Source: Caulobacter rhizosphaerae
Lineage (GTDB): Bacteria; Pseudomonadota; Alphaproteobacteria; Caulobacterales; Caulobacteraceae
NCBI RefSeq assembly: GCF_010977555.1
Contig: NZ_CP048815.1
Coordinates: 2,286,501 to 2,350,500, forward strand
Reading direction: 5' to 3'
DNA: 64,000 bases
Shown: in pieces, positions 43,694-53,057 of the stretch
Position numbering within the stretch: the stretch's first letter is position 1
Layout of the letters: each line of letters opens with the position of its first letter
Position numbers and translations under genes: made by a program
Notes under the pieces: generated by a model
Database searches by the model: none
What the model was told of the DNA's origin: nothing
What the model saw: only the letters and a program-made list of their open reading frames with translations

Positions 43694-45529
43694 ATGCGTC
43701 AAACGGGTACGGCGTTCGATCGCCGTCGATTCCTGCAATCCTTCGCCGTTCTGGGCGGCGGGGCCGCTTTGGCGAGTCTGTTGCCCGGCTGGGCCCGCGC
43801 CGCCGGGCGTGGCGATGACGGCGACGAGCATGGCCAAGGCCCGCCGGCGCTCTCGGGCGAGGACATCAGGCTGTCCATCGGCCACACGCCCGTCATGGTG
43901 GACGGCGTGAGCGCCCATGCCGTGACGATCAACGGCACGGTTCCTGGACCTCTGATCCGGCTGAAGGAGGGCCAGAACGTCCGCCTGTCGGTGACCAACA
44001 CGCTGGACGAAGAAACCTCGATTCACTGGCACGGCCTGTTGTTGCCCTTCCAGATGGACGGCGTGCCCGGCGTCAGCTTCCCTGGCATCAAGCCGGGCGA
44101 GACCTTCGTCTATGAGTTCCACGTCCGGCAGTCGGGGACCTATTGGTACCACAGCCATTCGGGCTTGCAGGAGCAGATGGGCCACTATGGACCCATCATC
44201 ATCGACCCGGCCGGCGACGACCCGGTGGCCTTCGATCGCGAGCACGTCGTCGTCCTGTCGGACTTCAGCCGCCTGCACCCGCACCAGATCTTCAAGAAGC
44301 TCAAGCAACAGGCCGGAGCCTTCAACTACCAACACCAGACCATCGGCGGCCTGATCGCCGGCCGCGACCAGACGCTGGCCGAGCGCTTGGACTGGGCCAG
44401 GATGCTGATGGACCCGACCGACATCTCGGACGTCACCGGCGCGGCCTACACCTTCCTGATCAACGGCCATGGGCCCAAGGACAACTGGACCGCGCTGTTT
44501 TCGCCAGGCGAGCGTGTGCGCCTGCGGTTCATCAACGCCGCGGCCCAGTCGGTCTTCAACGTCCGCATCCCGGGTCTGAGGATGACGGTGGTCGCCGCCG
44601 ACGGTCAGCACGTCCGTCCGGTGCAGGTGGACGAATTCCAGATCGGCAACGCCGAGACCTATGACGTCATCGTCGAGCCGGCCGAGGACAAGGCCTTCAC
44701 CATCGTCTCGGAGTCGGTCGACCGTTCGGGCCTGGGGCGCGCCACGCTGGCGCCGCGGCCGGGCATGAGCGCCGACGTCCCACCGCTACGGGGGCGTTCG
44801 CTGACGACCATGCGGGACATGGGGATGGACATGGGCGGCATGGACCACGCCGCCATGGACCACACGGCCATGGGGCATGACGCCATGGCCGCGAGCCCAC
44901 CGCCCGGCCTGGCGCCGCCCAGAGCGCGCGGAAGCGACATCATGGGCAAGGCGGACATGGGCGGCATGGATATGTCCATGCGTAATCCCGAGAACGCGCC
45001 GCAGGTCAAGCTGGGGCCAGGGGTGCAGACGATCGCCCCGATGCCTGTGGACCGCACCGGCGAGCCGGGGCAGGGCCTGGAAAGCGTCGGTCACCGGGTG
45101 CTCGTCTATCGCGACCTGGCGGCGCTGGAGCCCAACGCCGATACCCGGCCGCCGCAGCGGTCGCTGGAAATCCATCTGACCGGCAACATGGAACGGTTCA
45201 TCTGGGGATTCGATGGGCGCAAGTTCAGCGACCGGCCGCCGCCCTACGCCTTCCGAAGCGGCGAGCGGGTGCGGGTCACCCTGGTCAACGACACCATGAT
45301 GGCCCACCCGATCCATCTGCATGGCCATTTCTTTGAGCTGACGTTCGGGCCGGCGGGACATCTGCCGCGAAAGCATACCGTGATCGTCCTGCCGGGCGGG
45401 CGCGTCAGTTTTGACCTCACCCCCGAGACCGGCGACTGGGCCTTCCACTGTCACATGCTCTACCACATGCATGCCGGGATGTTTCAGGTCTTCAGCGTGC
45501 GCGACACCCCAGGGGAGGACGCGCGATGA
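43694..45529 (+). CDS. copA: Copper-resistance multicopper oxidase
   Basis: 611 residues, exported through the twin-arginine route (DRRRFLQSFAVLGGGAAL). Copper-binding histidine motifs are IHWHG, WYHSHSG, HPIHLHGHFF and a final HCHMLYHMHAGM with the type 1 methionine. A Met/His-rich stretch (MGMDMGGMDHAAMDHTAMGHD and MGGMDMSM, residues ~375-440) is typical of CopA/PcoA and binds Cu(I). It would oxidise Cu(I) in the periplasm. The gene overlaps copB by ATGA. Confidence 0.95.
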   Translation: MRQTGTAFDRRRFLQSFAVLGGGAALASLLPGWARAAGRGDDGDEHGQGPPALSGEDIRLSIGHTPVMVDGVSAHAVTINGTVPGPLIRLKEGQNVRLSVTNTLDEETSIHWHGLLLPFQMDGVPGVSFPGIKPGETFVYEFHVRQSGTYWYHSHSGLQEQMGHYGPIIIDPAGDDPVAFDREHVVVLSDFSRLHPHQIFKKLKQQAGAFNYQHQTIGGLIAGRDQTLAERLDWARMLMDPTDISDVTGAAYTFLINGHGPKDNWTALFSPGERVRLRFINAAAQSVFNVRIPGLRMTVVAADGQHVRPVQVDEFQIGNAETYDVIVEPAEDKAFTIVSESVDRSGLGRATLAPRPGMSADVPPLRGRSLTTMRDMGMDMGGMDHAAMDHTAMGHDAMAASPPPGLAPPRARGSDIMGKADMGGMDMSMRNPENAPQVKLGPGVQTIAPMPVDRTGEPGQGLESVGHRVLVYRDLAALEPNADTRPPQRSLEIHLTGNMERFIWGFDGRKFSDRPPPYAFRSGERVRVTLVNDTMMAHPIHLHGHFFELTFGPAGHLPRKHTVIVLPGGRVSFDLTPETGDWAFHCHMLYHMHAGMFQVFSVRDTPGEDAR

Positions 45530-46488
45530 GGCCCTCGCTGATCGCCCTTTTTACCATGCTTTGGGCTGGCCCGGCGTTGGCCCAGCACGCTGGCCACGAC
45601 ATGAGCGCCATGCCGGAGACGGCCCAACCACAAACGGCGCCGGCGTCGGTCAGCGCGGATCCGCACGCGGGACACGACATGTCCGGCATGGCCAATCCGA
45701 GCGCCGCGCCGCGGGATGGACAGGTCCAAGCCATGGGACCTCCGCCGCTTCCGGACCATGAAACCCCCGCGCCGACGCCGCCCACCGATCATCTGGCAGA
45801 CAGGGTTTTCGATCCCGCCGCCATGGATCGCGCCCGCGCCGTGCTGCGCCAGGAGCACGGCGGCGCGCAGGTCTCGCAGGTCATGGCCAACCTGCTGGAA
45901 TACCGGATGCGCTCGGGCGGCGACGGCTACCATTGGGATGGCGAAGCCTGGTTCGGTGGCGACCTCAACCGCCTCGTCCTCAAGTCCGAGGGCGAAGGTG
46001 ATCGCCATGGCGTCGAATCCGGCGAGATCCAGGCGCTCTACTCCCGCGCCGTCGGTCTCTATACCGACCTGCAGATCGGGGTGCGGCAGGACGTCGAACC
46101 CAAGTCGCGGACCTACGCCGCAATCGGATTCGAGACACTGCTGCCGTATTGGATCGAGGCTGGCGGCGCGCTCTTTCTGTCCAACAAAGGGGATGTCCTA
46201 GGACGAGCGGAGGGGGCGATCGATTGGCGTCTCACCCAGCGCCTGATCCTGCAGCCGCGCGCCGAGCTCAATTTCGCCGCCCAGGATATCCCCGAGACCG
46301 CAATCGGATCGGGCCTGTCCGACGGCGAGCTGGGCTTGCGGCTCCGCTACGAAGTCCGTCGAGAATTCGCGCCCTATGTCGGCGTGGCCTGGACCAGGCG
46401 CTTCGGCCGCACCGCCGACTATGCGCGAGCCCAGGATCGCGAGGTCTCCGACACGAGTTTCGTTGTTGGCCTGCGCGCCTGGTTCTAG
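45526..46488 (+). CDS. copB: Copper-resistance outer-membrane protein
   Basis: 320 residues. A signal peptide (LIALFTMLWAGPALAQ) is followed by a Met/His-rich copper-binding region (HAGHDMSAM, HAGHDMSGM). The CopB/PcoB beta-barrel follows from residue ~120 (GDGYHWDGEAWFGGDLNRLVLKSEGE, and YAPYVGVAWTRRFG-like RREFAPYVGVAWTRRFGRT), ending in the aromatic LRAWF. It is translationally coupled to copA (ATG at 45526 inside the copA stop context). It probably stores or exports periplasmic copper. Confidence 0.93.
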   Translation: MRPSLIALFTMLWAGPALAQHAGHDMSAMPETAQPQTAPASVSADPHAGHDMSGMANPSAAPRDGQVQAMGPPPLPDHETPAPTPPTDHLADRVFDPAAMDRARAVLRQEHGGAQVSQVMANLLEYRMRSGGDGYHWDGEAWFGGDLNRLVLKSEGEGDRHGVESGEIQALYSRAVGLYTDLQIGVRQDVEPKSRTYAAIGFETLLPYWIEAGGALFLSNKGDVLGRAEGAIDWRLTQRLILQPRAELNFAAQDIPETAIGSGLSDGELGLRLRYEVRREFAPYVGVAWTRRFGRTADYARAQDREVSDTSFVVGLRAWF

Positions 46489-46538
46489 CCCGCCGCCGCG
46501 AACCCGCTGCCGGGCAGGAACGAGGCGCGGCGGTGAGG

Positions 46539-46565
46539 CGGCGGGTCGTCGCTCACGACCCGCCG
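46539..46565. terminator. Hairpin between convergent copB and RND permease
   Basis: CGGCGGGTCGT (46539-46549) and ACGACCCGCCG (46555-46565) pair perfectly around a five-base loop. It lies between convergent genes and may end both transcripts, although neither side has a clear T-run. Confidence 0.6.
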
Positions 46566-46580
46566 AGCGCGATCCCAGGC

Positions 46581-49500
46581 TCAGGTCGCCAGCACCTCGG
46601 GATCGGTCTTGGAGGCCGGCCCTTCGCCGCGACGGTCGTCCTTGATCCGGAACCACATGGCGTAGAGCGGCGGCAGGAAGGCGAGGGTCAGGATGGTGCC
46701 GCCGATGGTGCCGCCGATCAGGGTGTAGGCCATCGAGGACCAGAACACCGAAAGGGTCAGCGGGATGAAGGCGAAAACCGCGGCCAGGGCGGTCAGGATG
46801 ACCGGCCTGGCGCGCTGAACCGTGGCCTCGACGACGGCGTGGAAGGGATCAAGACCATCCTCCTGGTTGGTGTGGATCTGGCCGATCAGGATCAGGCTGT
46901 TGCGCATGATGATGCCGGCCAGGGCAATCAGGCCAAGGATGGCGTTGAACCCGAACGGCTGGTGGAAGATCAGCAACGTCGGCGCGACCCCCACCAAGGC
47001 CAGGGGCGCGGTCAGCAGCACCATGAACATCGCCGACAGCGAGCGAACCTGGAAGATCGTCACCACCATCATCAGGATGAACATCAGCGGGAAGACCGCG
47101 GCCAGGGCGACGTTGGCCTTGGCGGCCTCTTCGATCGACCCGCCCATCTCGATCCTGTAGCCCGCCGGCAGCGCCGCCTTGATCGGCTCAAGCTGCTTGA
47201 GCACCTGGGTCGAGACGTCGGGCGGCTGCAGCCCCTCGTCGATGTCGCCCCGCACGGTGATCGTGGTCAGGCGATCGCGGCGGCGCAGGATCGGATCCTC
47301 CATGCGGATTTCCGCCTTGCCGATCTGGTCGAGCGGGATCCGCTCGCCCGCCGCCCCGACCAGGGTGAAGGCGCCGAGCCGGGACGGGTCCAGGCGATCC
47401 TGGCCGCTGGTCCGCGCGACGACCTCGACCGAACGGATGTCCTCGCGCACCTGGGTGACGGGAACGCCGGTCAACAGGAACTGGAGCTGCTGGGAAGCGT
47501 CGCTGGAGGTGAGGCCGAAGGCGCGCAGCCGGTCCTGGTCGAGCACGAAGTGAACGGTCGGAACGCGCTCGCCCCAGTCGGTATTGACCTGGCGCATGCC
47601 TTCGTTGCGCAACATCACGCCCTTGACCTGCTCGGCGATCTCGCGGACGCGGTCGGCGTCCGGACCCATGACGCGGAAGGCCACGGGGAAGGGCGAGGGC
47701 GGACCGAACACGATCTGGGTGGCTCGGATCTTGGCCCCCGGGATCGTCCCCGAAGCGGCGAACTGGCGCAGGCGTTTCTTTAGCGCGTCGCGGGCCTTTT
47801 CGTCAGGCGTCAGCACCACGATCTTGGCGAAGGACGGGTCGGGCAGTTCCGGCGAGATCGCCAGGAAGAACCGCGGCGCGCCTTGGCCGATATAGCTGGT
47901 GAAGATCTTGGCCTCGGGCTGCTTGCGCAGCCAGGCCTCGACCTGGCTCACCGCCTGGCTGGTCGAGCTGATGCTCTGTCCCTCGGGCATCTGCACCTCG
48001 ATCAGCACCTCTGGACGGTCGGAGAGGGGGAAGAACTGCTGCTTGACCCCGCCCATCATCACCACGGCCGCGACCATGGCGGCGCCGACGCCGGCGGCCA
48101 CCTTGAAGCGGTTGTCGATGGTCCAAACGACCAGCGAGCGCAGCCGGCGATAGCGCGGGGTGTCGTAGATCGCGCCATGTCCACCCTCGACCGGCTTGAT
48201 CTTGGGGATCATCAACACGCCGAGATAGGGGGTGAAGATCACCGCCACGAACCACGAGGTGATCAGGGCGAAGGCCACGACCCAGAAGATGTTGCCGGCG
48301 TATTCGCCGGCCGTGGACTTGGCGAAGCCCACCGGCATCAGGCCGATGATCGTCACCAGGGTGCCGGCCAGCATCGGGGCGGCGGTATGGCCCCAGGCGT
48401 AGGTGGCGGCCGTGACCCGGTCCTTGCCTTCCTCCATCTTCACCACGATCGTCTCGATGATGATGATGGCGTCGTCGACCAGCAGGCCCAGCGACAGGAT
48501 CAGCGCGCCCAGGGTGATACGGTCGAAGTCGCGGCCCGTGACCAGCATGATCACGAAGACGCCAGCCAGGGTCAGCGGCACGGCCATGGCGACCACGATG
48601 CCGACCCGGAAGCCCAGGCTGATCAGGCTGACGACGATGACGACCGCGAGCGCCACGAAGAACTTCAGCATGAACTCGTTGTAGGCTTCGACGATGTTCA
48701 CCGACTGGTCGGTGATCTTGTCGAAGCTCATGCCCAGAGGCATTTCGGAGGCGATCGCCTTGGCTTCCCTGTCGAGGTTCTTGCCCAGCTCCAGGCCGTT
48801 GTAGCGTTCCTTCATCACCACGCCGAGCACGATGGCCGGTTCGCCGCCGTTGCGGATCAGGAAGGTGGCGGGATCCTCGTAGCCGCGCTTGACCTCGGCG
48901 ATGTCGCCCAGTTTGAGGGTGCGGCCGCCAACGACGATCGGCGTTTCCTTGATCTTCTCCAGGCTGTCGAGCGCCCCGTCCAGACGGATCTGCACCTGGG
49001 GGCCTTGGGTTTCGATCGAGCCCGCCGGGGTGACCAGGTTGCGGTCATTGAGCGCGGCGAACAGCTCCCTGGGGCTCACCCCCAGCGTCGCCAGGCGGGC
49101 TTGGGTGAACTCCACGAAGATCTTCTGCGGTTGCTCGCCGATGATCTGGACCTTCTTGACGCCCGGCACGTGCAGCAGGCGTTGGCGCAGGGTCTCGGCC
49201 TGGCGCACCAGCAGGCGCTGCGGCTCACCCTTGGCCTTCAGCGCGTAGAGGGCGAAGGTCACGTCGCCATACTCGTCGTTGACGAACGGACCCAGCACGC
49301 CGCGCGGCAGATTGGGGGCCTCGTCGGCCATCTTCTTGCGGGTCTGGTAGAATTGCTCCTGAACCTCCTTGGCCGGAATCTGGTCCTTCAGCGTCAGGGT
49401 GGTGAAGGCCAGGCCGGGGCGCGTGAAGGTCTCGGACCGATCGTACCACTTCAGCTCCTGCATCCGCTTCTCGAGCGGCTCGGCCACCTGATCCTGCATC

Positions 49501-49679
49501 TCCAGTGCGGTGGCGCCGGGCCACGCGGTGACGATCGTCATGACCTTGATCGAGAAGCTGGGGTCCTCGGCGCGGCCTAGCTTCATGAAGGCGAAGGCGC
49601 CGGCGAACGTGATCGCGACGATCAGGAAGAGCGTGATCGACCGCTCGCGGACCGCCAGGGCGGAGAGGTTGAGGCTCAT
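46581..49679 (-). CDS. RND efflux pump inner-membrane permease
   Basis: 1032 residues, full length for the AcrB/MexB-type family. The N-terminal membrane helix (SITLFLIVAITFAGAFAFMKLG), the large pore domains and the proton-relay aspartates in LSLGLLVDDAIIIIETIVVKMEEG are present. A second membrane half (AALAAVFPLMFILMMVVTIFQ, GIIMRNSLILIGQI) completes the pump. It overlaps the adaptor gene by ATGA. With the outer-membrane lipoprotein across the TetR gene it would make a tripartite pump. The substrate is not visible. Confidence 0.95.
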   Translation of the reverse strand: MSLNLSALAVRERSITLFLIVAITFAGAFAFMKLGRAEDPSFSIKVMTIVTAWPGATALEMQDQVAEPLEKRMQELKWYDRSETFTRPGLAFTTLTLKDQIPAKEVQEQFYQTRKKMADEAPNLPRGVLGPFVNDEYGDVTFALYALKAKGEPQRLLVRQAETLRQRLLHVPGVKKVQIIGEQPQKIFVEFTQARLATLGVSPRELFAALNDRNLVTPAGSIETQGPQVQIRLDGALDSLEKIKETPIVVGGRTLKLGDIAEVKRGYEDPATFLIRNGGEPAIVLGVVMKERYNGLELGKNLDREAKAIASEMPLGMSFDKITDQSVNIVEAYNEFMLKFFVALAVVIVVSLISLGFRVGIVVAMAVPLTLAGVFVIMLVTGRDFDRITLGALILSLGLLVDDAIIIIETIVVKMEEGKDRVTAATYAWGHTAAPMLAGTLVTIIGLMPVGFAKSTAGEYAGNIFWVVAFALITSWFVAVIFTPYLGVLMIPKIKPVEGGHGAIYDTPRYRRLRSLVVWTIDNRFKVAAGVGAAMVAAVVMMGGVKQQFFPLSDRPEVLIEVQMPEGQSISSTSQAVSQVEAWLRKQPEAKIFTSYIGQGAPRFFLAISPELPDPSFAKIVVLTPDEKARDALKKRLRQFAASGTIPGAKIRATQIVFGPPSPFPVAFRVMGPDADRVREIAEQVKGVMLRNEGMRQVNTDWGERVPTVHFVLDQDRLRAFGLTSSDASQQLQFLLTGVPVTQVREDIRSVEVVARTSGQDRLDPSRLGAFTLVGAAGERIPLDQIGKAEIRMEDPILRRRDRLTTITVRGDIDEGLQPPDVSTQVLKQLEPIKAALPAGYRIEMGGSIEEAAKANVALAAVFPLMFILMMVVTIFQVRSLSAMFMVLLTAPLALVGVAPTLLIFHQPFGFNAILGLIALAGIIMRNSLILIGQIHTNQEDGLDPFHAVVEATVQRARPVILTALAAVFAFIPLTLSVFWSSMAYTLIGGTIGGTILTLAFLPPLYAMWFRIKDDRRGEGPASKTDPEVLAT

Positions 49680-50767
49680 TGCGCCGCTCCGGCCTGGATG
49701 CGGACGCGCTGGCCCTGGTGCAGCATGTGGGCGCCCAGGGCGACGAAGCGCTCACCGCCGGCGAGGCCGCTGGAAATCGTCGCCGTCTCCGCCCCGATCG
49801 CCGCCAGGCGCACGGGCCGCCACTGGACCGTGGAGGCGCGCGGCTCGACGACCCAGACGCCCGGTCCCTTGCCCGCGTCATAGATGGCGCCGATCGGTGC
49901 TTCCACGCCGCCGGATCCCCGATCTGCGCCCTGCGGGGAGAGGGCCACCACCATGGTCGAGCCCAGCGGCGCCTGGGCGGCCTGGCCGTTCAGGACATAC
50001 TTGGCTTCGTAAGTTCGGGTGCGAGGGTCCGCGGCGTCCGACAACTGCCGCAGGCGCGCCTGACCGGCCTCGGCGCCGTCGGAGGCGAAGGCCTGGGCCA
50101 GCGAGCCCAGCGCCGGGCGAACGGTCTCGGGCAGGGTGATGGTCGCCTCCCGAGGTCCAGCCTGGGCCAGGCGCACGACCGGCTGACCGGCGGCGACCAC
50201 CTGGCCGGGCTCGGCCAGGGTCTCGACCACGACGCCGTCGGCGTCTGCGACCAGGACCGCATAGCCTGCGGTGTTGCGCGAGACCCGGGCCTGGGCCTCG
50301 GTGGCTTCCAACTGGGCCTTGGCTGCGTCGGCCGCCGCCTTGGCTTGGTCATAGGCGAGGGCTGAAACCGCGCCGGCCGAAACCAGGCTGCGATAACGCT
50401 TCTCGTCCGACGCTGTCTGCACGGCCCGGGCGCGGGCGGCCTCCACCAGTTCGGTCTGGGCTGAAACGGCCAGGGCGTAGTCGGTCGCGTCGATGCGCAT
50501 CAAGGCCTGGCCGCGACGGACGGTCTGGCCGGCGTCGACCAGCCGCGCCACGACCTTGCCGGCGACGCGGAAGCCTAGATCGCTTTGGACGCGCGCCGTG
50601 ACGACGCCGCTGAACCTGCGCTGGCCGTCCGTCGCGGGACTGGCCACGGCGACCCGCACCACCGGCGGCAGGGTGCGAGGATCGTCTGCCCCGGATTTGC
50701 CGCCGCAGGCGACGAGTGGCGTGAGGCCGGCCAAAAGCAGGGCGGCGGCGAGGGGACGAGGCGACAT
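49676..50767 (-). CDS. RND efflux periplasmic adaptor lipoprotein
   Basis: 363 residues with an N-terminal lipobox (LLLAGLTPLVACGG). The membrane-fusion layout is visible: a barrel-sandwich half-motif (GFRVAGKVVARLVDAGQTVRRGQALMRID), a helical hairpin (VEAARARAVQTASDEKRYRSLVSAGAVSALAYDQAKAAADAAKAQLEATEAQ) and a later beta-barrel region. It links the permease to the outer-membrane factor. A candidate TetR operator lies in the upstream gap (50814-50837). Confidence 0.93.
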   Translation of the reverse strand: MSPRPLAAALLLAGLTPLVACGGKSGADDPRTLPPVVRVAVASPATDGQRRFSGVVTARVQSDLGFRVAGKVVARLVDAGQTVRRGQALMRIDATDYALAVSAQTELVEAARARAVQTASDEKRYRSLVSAGAVSALAYDQAKAAADAAKAQLEATEAQARVSRNTAGYAVLVADADGVVVETLAEPGQVVAAGQPVVRLAQAGPREATITLPETVRPALGSLAQAFASDGAEAGQARLRQLSDAADPRTRTYEAKYVLNGQAAQAPLGSTMVVALSPQGADRGSGGVEAPIGAIYDAGKGPGVWVVEPRASTVQWRPVRLAAIGAETATISSGLAGGERFVALGAHMLHQGQRVRIQAGAAQ

Positions 50768-50813
50768 GGCTTAAGGGTCCTGCCTTGACGGAAGAACCTT
50801 AGCTTGGTGTTTA

Positions 50814-50837
50814 GTGACCAATCTGTCAACTCGTCAC
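50814..50837. promoter_or_regulatory. Candidate TetR operator before the adaptor/permease operon
   Basis: GTGAC (50814-50818) and GTCAC (50833-50837) are separated by 14 bases, forming a 24-base dyad. The same arrangement, with the extra 5-prime TA, is found on the other side of tetR at 51510-51533. A minus-strand TTGACA (50829-50824) lies within it. Confidence 0.65.
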
Positions 50838-50843
50838 TTCGTT

Positions 50844-51470
50844 TTAGGGGGCAAGGCTCCGCAGCACCAGATTGATGGCCTTGGTCGGCGCGTCGGGCAG
50901 GTCGTCCAGGTTGTGCCTGAGCATCAGCGGGTTCATGAAGCTCTGCATGACCAGCAGGATCGCTTCGCAGACCTCGTCGATCGGCGTTTTGCGCTCGAAC
51001 TCACCCGTCTCGCGGCCTAGGAGAATGATCTCCTTCAGCAAGGCTTCGGATCGTTCCAGATAGGCCAGGGCCGACGGCCAACGTTCCTCGGCCGAATGGG
51101 CGGCGATGTCGTAGAGGAGCTTGTCCTGGAAGAAGAGCTCGGCGCTCGTGGCCACTATACCATTGAAAAACCGCCTTAACTTCTCCGAGGCGGTCCTGCC
51201 GTCGGCGATCCCGGCCTCACCCGCCGCCAGCACCTTGTCCAGGCACTGCACGCAGATCGCCTGGCCGATCGCCTGCTTGGAGTCGAAGAACTTGTAGATG
51301 TAGGCCTTGGAGAAACCGATCGCCTTGGCCAGGTCGGCGACCGTGGTCTTGCCATAGCCGAAGCGGCTGAAATGGGCCTCGGCCGCGGTGACGATCTGAT
51401 CGCGGACGTCGTGTTCGAGGGGGCCTCTCTGGCCGGCGGCCGGGGGGGGCGAAGAGTCGATTGTGCTCAT
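50844..51470 (-). CDS. TetR-family repressor of the RND pump
   Basis: 208 residues. The N-terminal helix-turn-helix (RDQIVTAAEAHFSRFGYGKTTVADLAKAIGFSKAYIYKFFDSKQAIGQAI) is clear and the C-terminal helical ligand domain varies. It lies between the adaptor operon and the divergent outer-membrane gene, and matching dyads sit on both sides, so it probably represses both. The coding strand has an eight-C run at 51442-51449 near the N-terminus. Confidence 0.9.
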   Translation of the reverse strand: MSTIDSSPPPAAGQRGPLEHDVRDQIVTAAEAHFSRFGYGKTTVADLAKAIGFSKAYIYKFFDSKQAIGQAICVQCLDKVLAAGEAGIADGRTASEKLRRFFNGIVATSAELFFQDKLLYDIAAHSAEERWPSALAYLERSEALLKEIILLGRETGEFERKTPIDEVCEAILLVMQSFMNPLMLRHNLDDLPDAPTKAINLVLRSLAP

Positions 51471-51509
51471 GACAGCACGCTAACATCGGACGCCCCAATT
51501 GACAAACTA

Positions 51510-51533
51510 GTGACGATATCGGAATTTAGTCAC
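51510..51533. promoter_or_regulatory. Candidate TetR operator before the outer-membrane factor gene
   Basis: GTGAC (51510-51514) and GTCAC (51529-51533) have the same 14-base spacing as the dyad at 50814-50837. TTGACA (51499-51504) is just upstream and may be the -35 element of the efflux lipoprotein gene, so binding would block RNA polymerase. Confidence 0.65.
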
Positions 51534-51566
51534 AACCAAGTTTCGTCATTCGTAGCGAGTGGTCCC

Positions 51567-53030
51567 ATGCGCTCCGCCGTCTTCCCGGTTCTTTCCATCG
51601 CGGCCAGTTCCGCCCTGTTCGCCGGATGCGCGGTCGGCCCAGACTATGTCGCGCCGAAGATCGCCTCGCCGCGGGTCTTCATGGGGGCCAAGGCCGTCGA
51701 GGCCCGGTCGGCCGCACCGGCGACGAGCGCATCGACCGATGCGTGGTGGCGCGGCTTCAACGATCCGGTGCTCGACCGCCTTGTCGATCGGGCCTTGGCG
51801 CAAAACCTTGATCTGGCTCAGGCGGGCGCGCGGGTCGCCCAGGCGCGGGCGGGCGTGCGCGCGGCGACCGCGGCCCTGCTGCCGTCCGCCTCGGTCCAGG
51901 CCAGCGGCGCCAAGGTTCACGCTTCGACCCAGACCCCGACGGGGCGACTTCTCGCCGCCACGCCGAATTTCGACCGCGAGGGCGAACTCTACGAAGGCGA
52001 TCTGGTCGCCGGCTGGGAGCTCGACGTCTTCGGCGGCGGCCGCCGCGATCGCGAGGCGGCCCTGGCGCAGTACAGAGCGGCTGAGGCCGGGGTGGCCGCC
52101 GCGCGCCTGGCCGTCGCCGCCCAGACGGCGGACACCTACGTGTTGGTTCGTGGGCTGCAGGAACGGCTCGCGATCGCGCGCGGCCAGGTCGAGACCCAGA
52201 CGCGGCTGGTCGAGACGGTCCACCTGCAGCGCGAGCAGGGCGTCGCCGCGGACCTGCAACTTCAGCAAGCCGTTGGCGCGCTGGAACAGACGCGCGCCAG
52301 CCTTCCCGTCCTCGAGGAGGGACTGGAGGCGGCGCTCAACGCCATGGACGTCATTCAAGGCGCGCAGCCAGGAACCTATCGGGCCGAACTGGCCACGGTG
52401 ACGGCCATTCCCACAGCGCCCGGCCTTGCCGACGCGGGAGGCCCCGCCGAACTGCTGCGCCGTCGCCCGGACCTCGTCGTCGCCGAGCAACGGCTGCGCG
52501 CCAGCAATGCGCAGGTCGGTTCGGCGATTTCGCAATATTTCCCGAAGTTTTCGCTCAGCGGCCTGGTGGGCACAGCCACCACCAGCAGCAGCGCCCTGTT
52601 CGAAGGGCCGGCCAACCAGGCCCAGGGCGTGCTTGGCCTGCGCTGGCGATTGTTCGACTTCGGCCGCGTCGGCACCGAGGTGGCCGCGGCGCGCGGCCAG
52701 AAGGCGGAGGCTCTGGCCGCCTACCAGCAATCGGTTCTGCGCGCGACCGAGGACGTGGAGAGCGCCTTCTCCAGTCTCGTCAAGCGCGAGAGCCAGGAGC
52801 GCACCCTGGCGGCTGGCGAAGCGTCACTGGCTAAGGCCAGAGCCGCCTCGCAGGCCGCCTACGGCGGCGGCGTTGTCAGCCTGATCGAGGTGCTGGACGC
52901 CGATGCGCGCCTGCTCGCCGTCCGCGACGCCAGGGCCCAGGCTCGAACGGAAGCCGCCCGCGCGGCGATCCGTTCCTTCCAGGCCCTGGGCGGCGGCTGG
53001 CGCGATCCTTCCGGCGCGGACGCTGGGTAG
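51567..53030 (+). CDS. Outer-membrane efflux lipoprotein (NodT/OprM family)
   Basis: 487 residues from the ATG at 51567, where a lipoprotein signal begins (MRSAVFPVLSIAASSALFAGC). Two repeated long-helix halves typical of TolC-type channels are visible: DAWWRGFNDPVLDRLVDRALAQNLDLAQAGARVAQARAG, and later GGPAELLRRRPDLVVAEQRLRASNAQVGSAISQYFPKFSLSGL. Each half is followed by barrel strands. It is divergent from tetR and would be the exit duct of the pump encoded on the other strand. Confidence 0.94.
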   Translation: MRSAVFPVLSIAASSALFAGCAVGPDYVAPKIASPRVFMGAKAVEARSAAPATSASTDAWWRGFNDPVLDRLVDRALAQNLDLAQAGARVAQARAGVRAATAALLPSASVQASGAKVHASTQTPTGRLLAATPNFDREGELYEGDLVAGWELDVFGGGRRDREAALAQYRAAEAGVAAARLAVAAQTADTYVLVRGLQERLAIARGQVETQTRLVETVHLQREQGVAADLQLQQAVGALEQTRASLPVLEEGLEAALNAMDVIQGAQPGTYRAELATVTAIPTAPGLADAGGPAELLRRRPDLVVAEQRLRASNAQVGSAISQYFPKFSLSGLVGTATTSSSALFEGPANQAQGVLGLRWRLFDFGRVGTEVAAARGQKAEALAAYQQSVLRATEDVESAFSSLVKRESQERTLAAGEASLAKARAASQAAYGGGVVSLIEVLDADARLLAVRDARAQARTEAARAAIRSFQALGGGWRDPSGADAG

Positions 53031-53057
53031 AGACGCCACGGCGTTCGGCGCGCTTCG

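Noticed and set aside
43477..43910. Open frames upstream of and overlapping copA
   Set aside because: They overlap the clear copA start in other frames and show no domain or ribosome-binding site.
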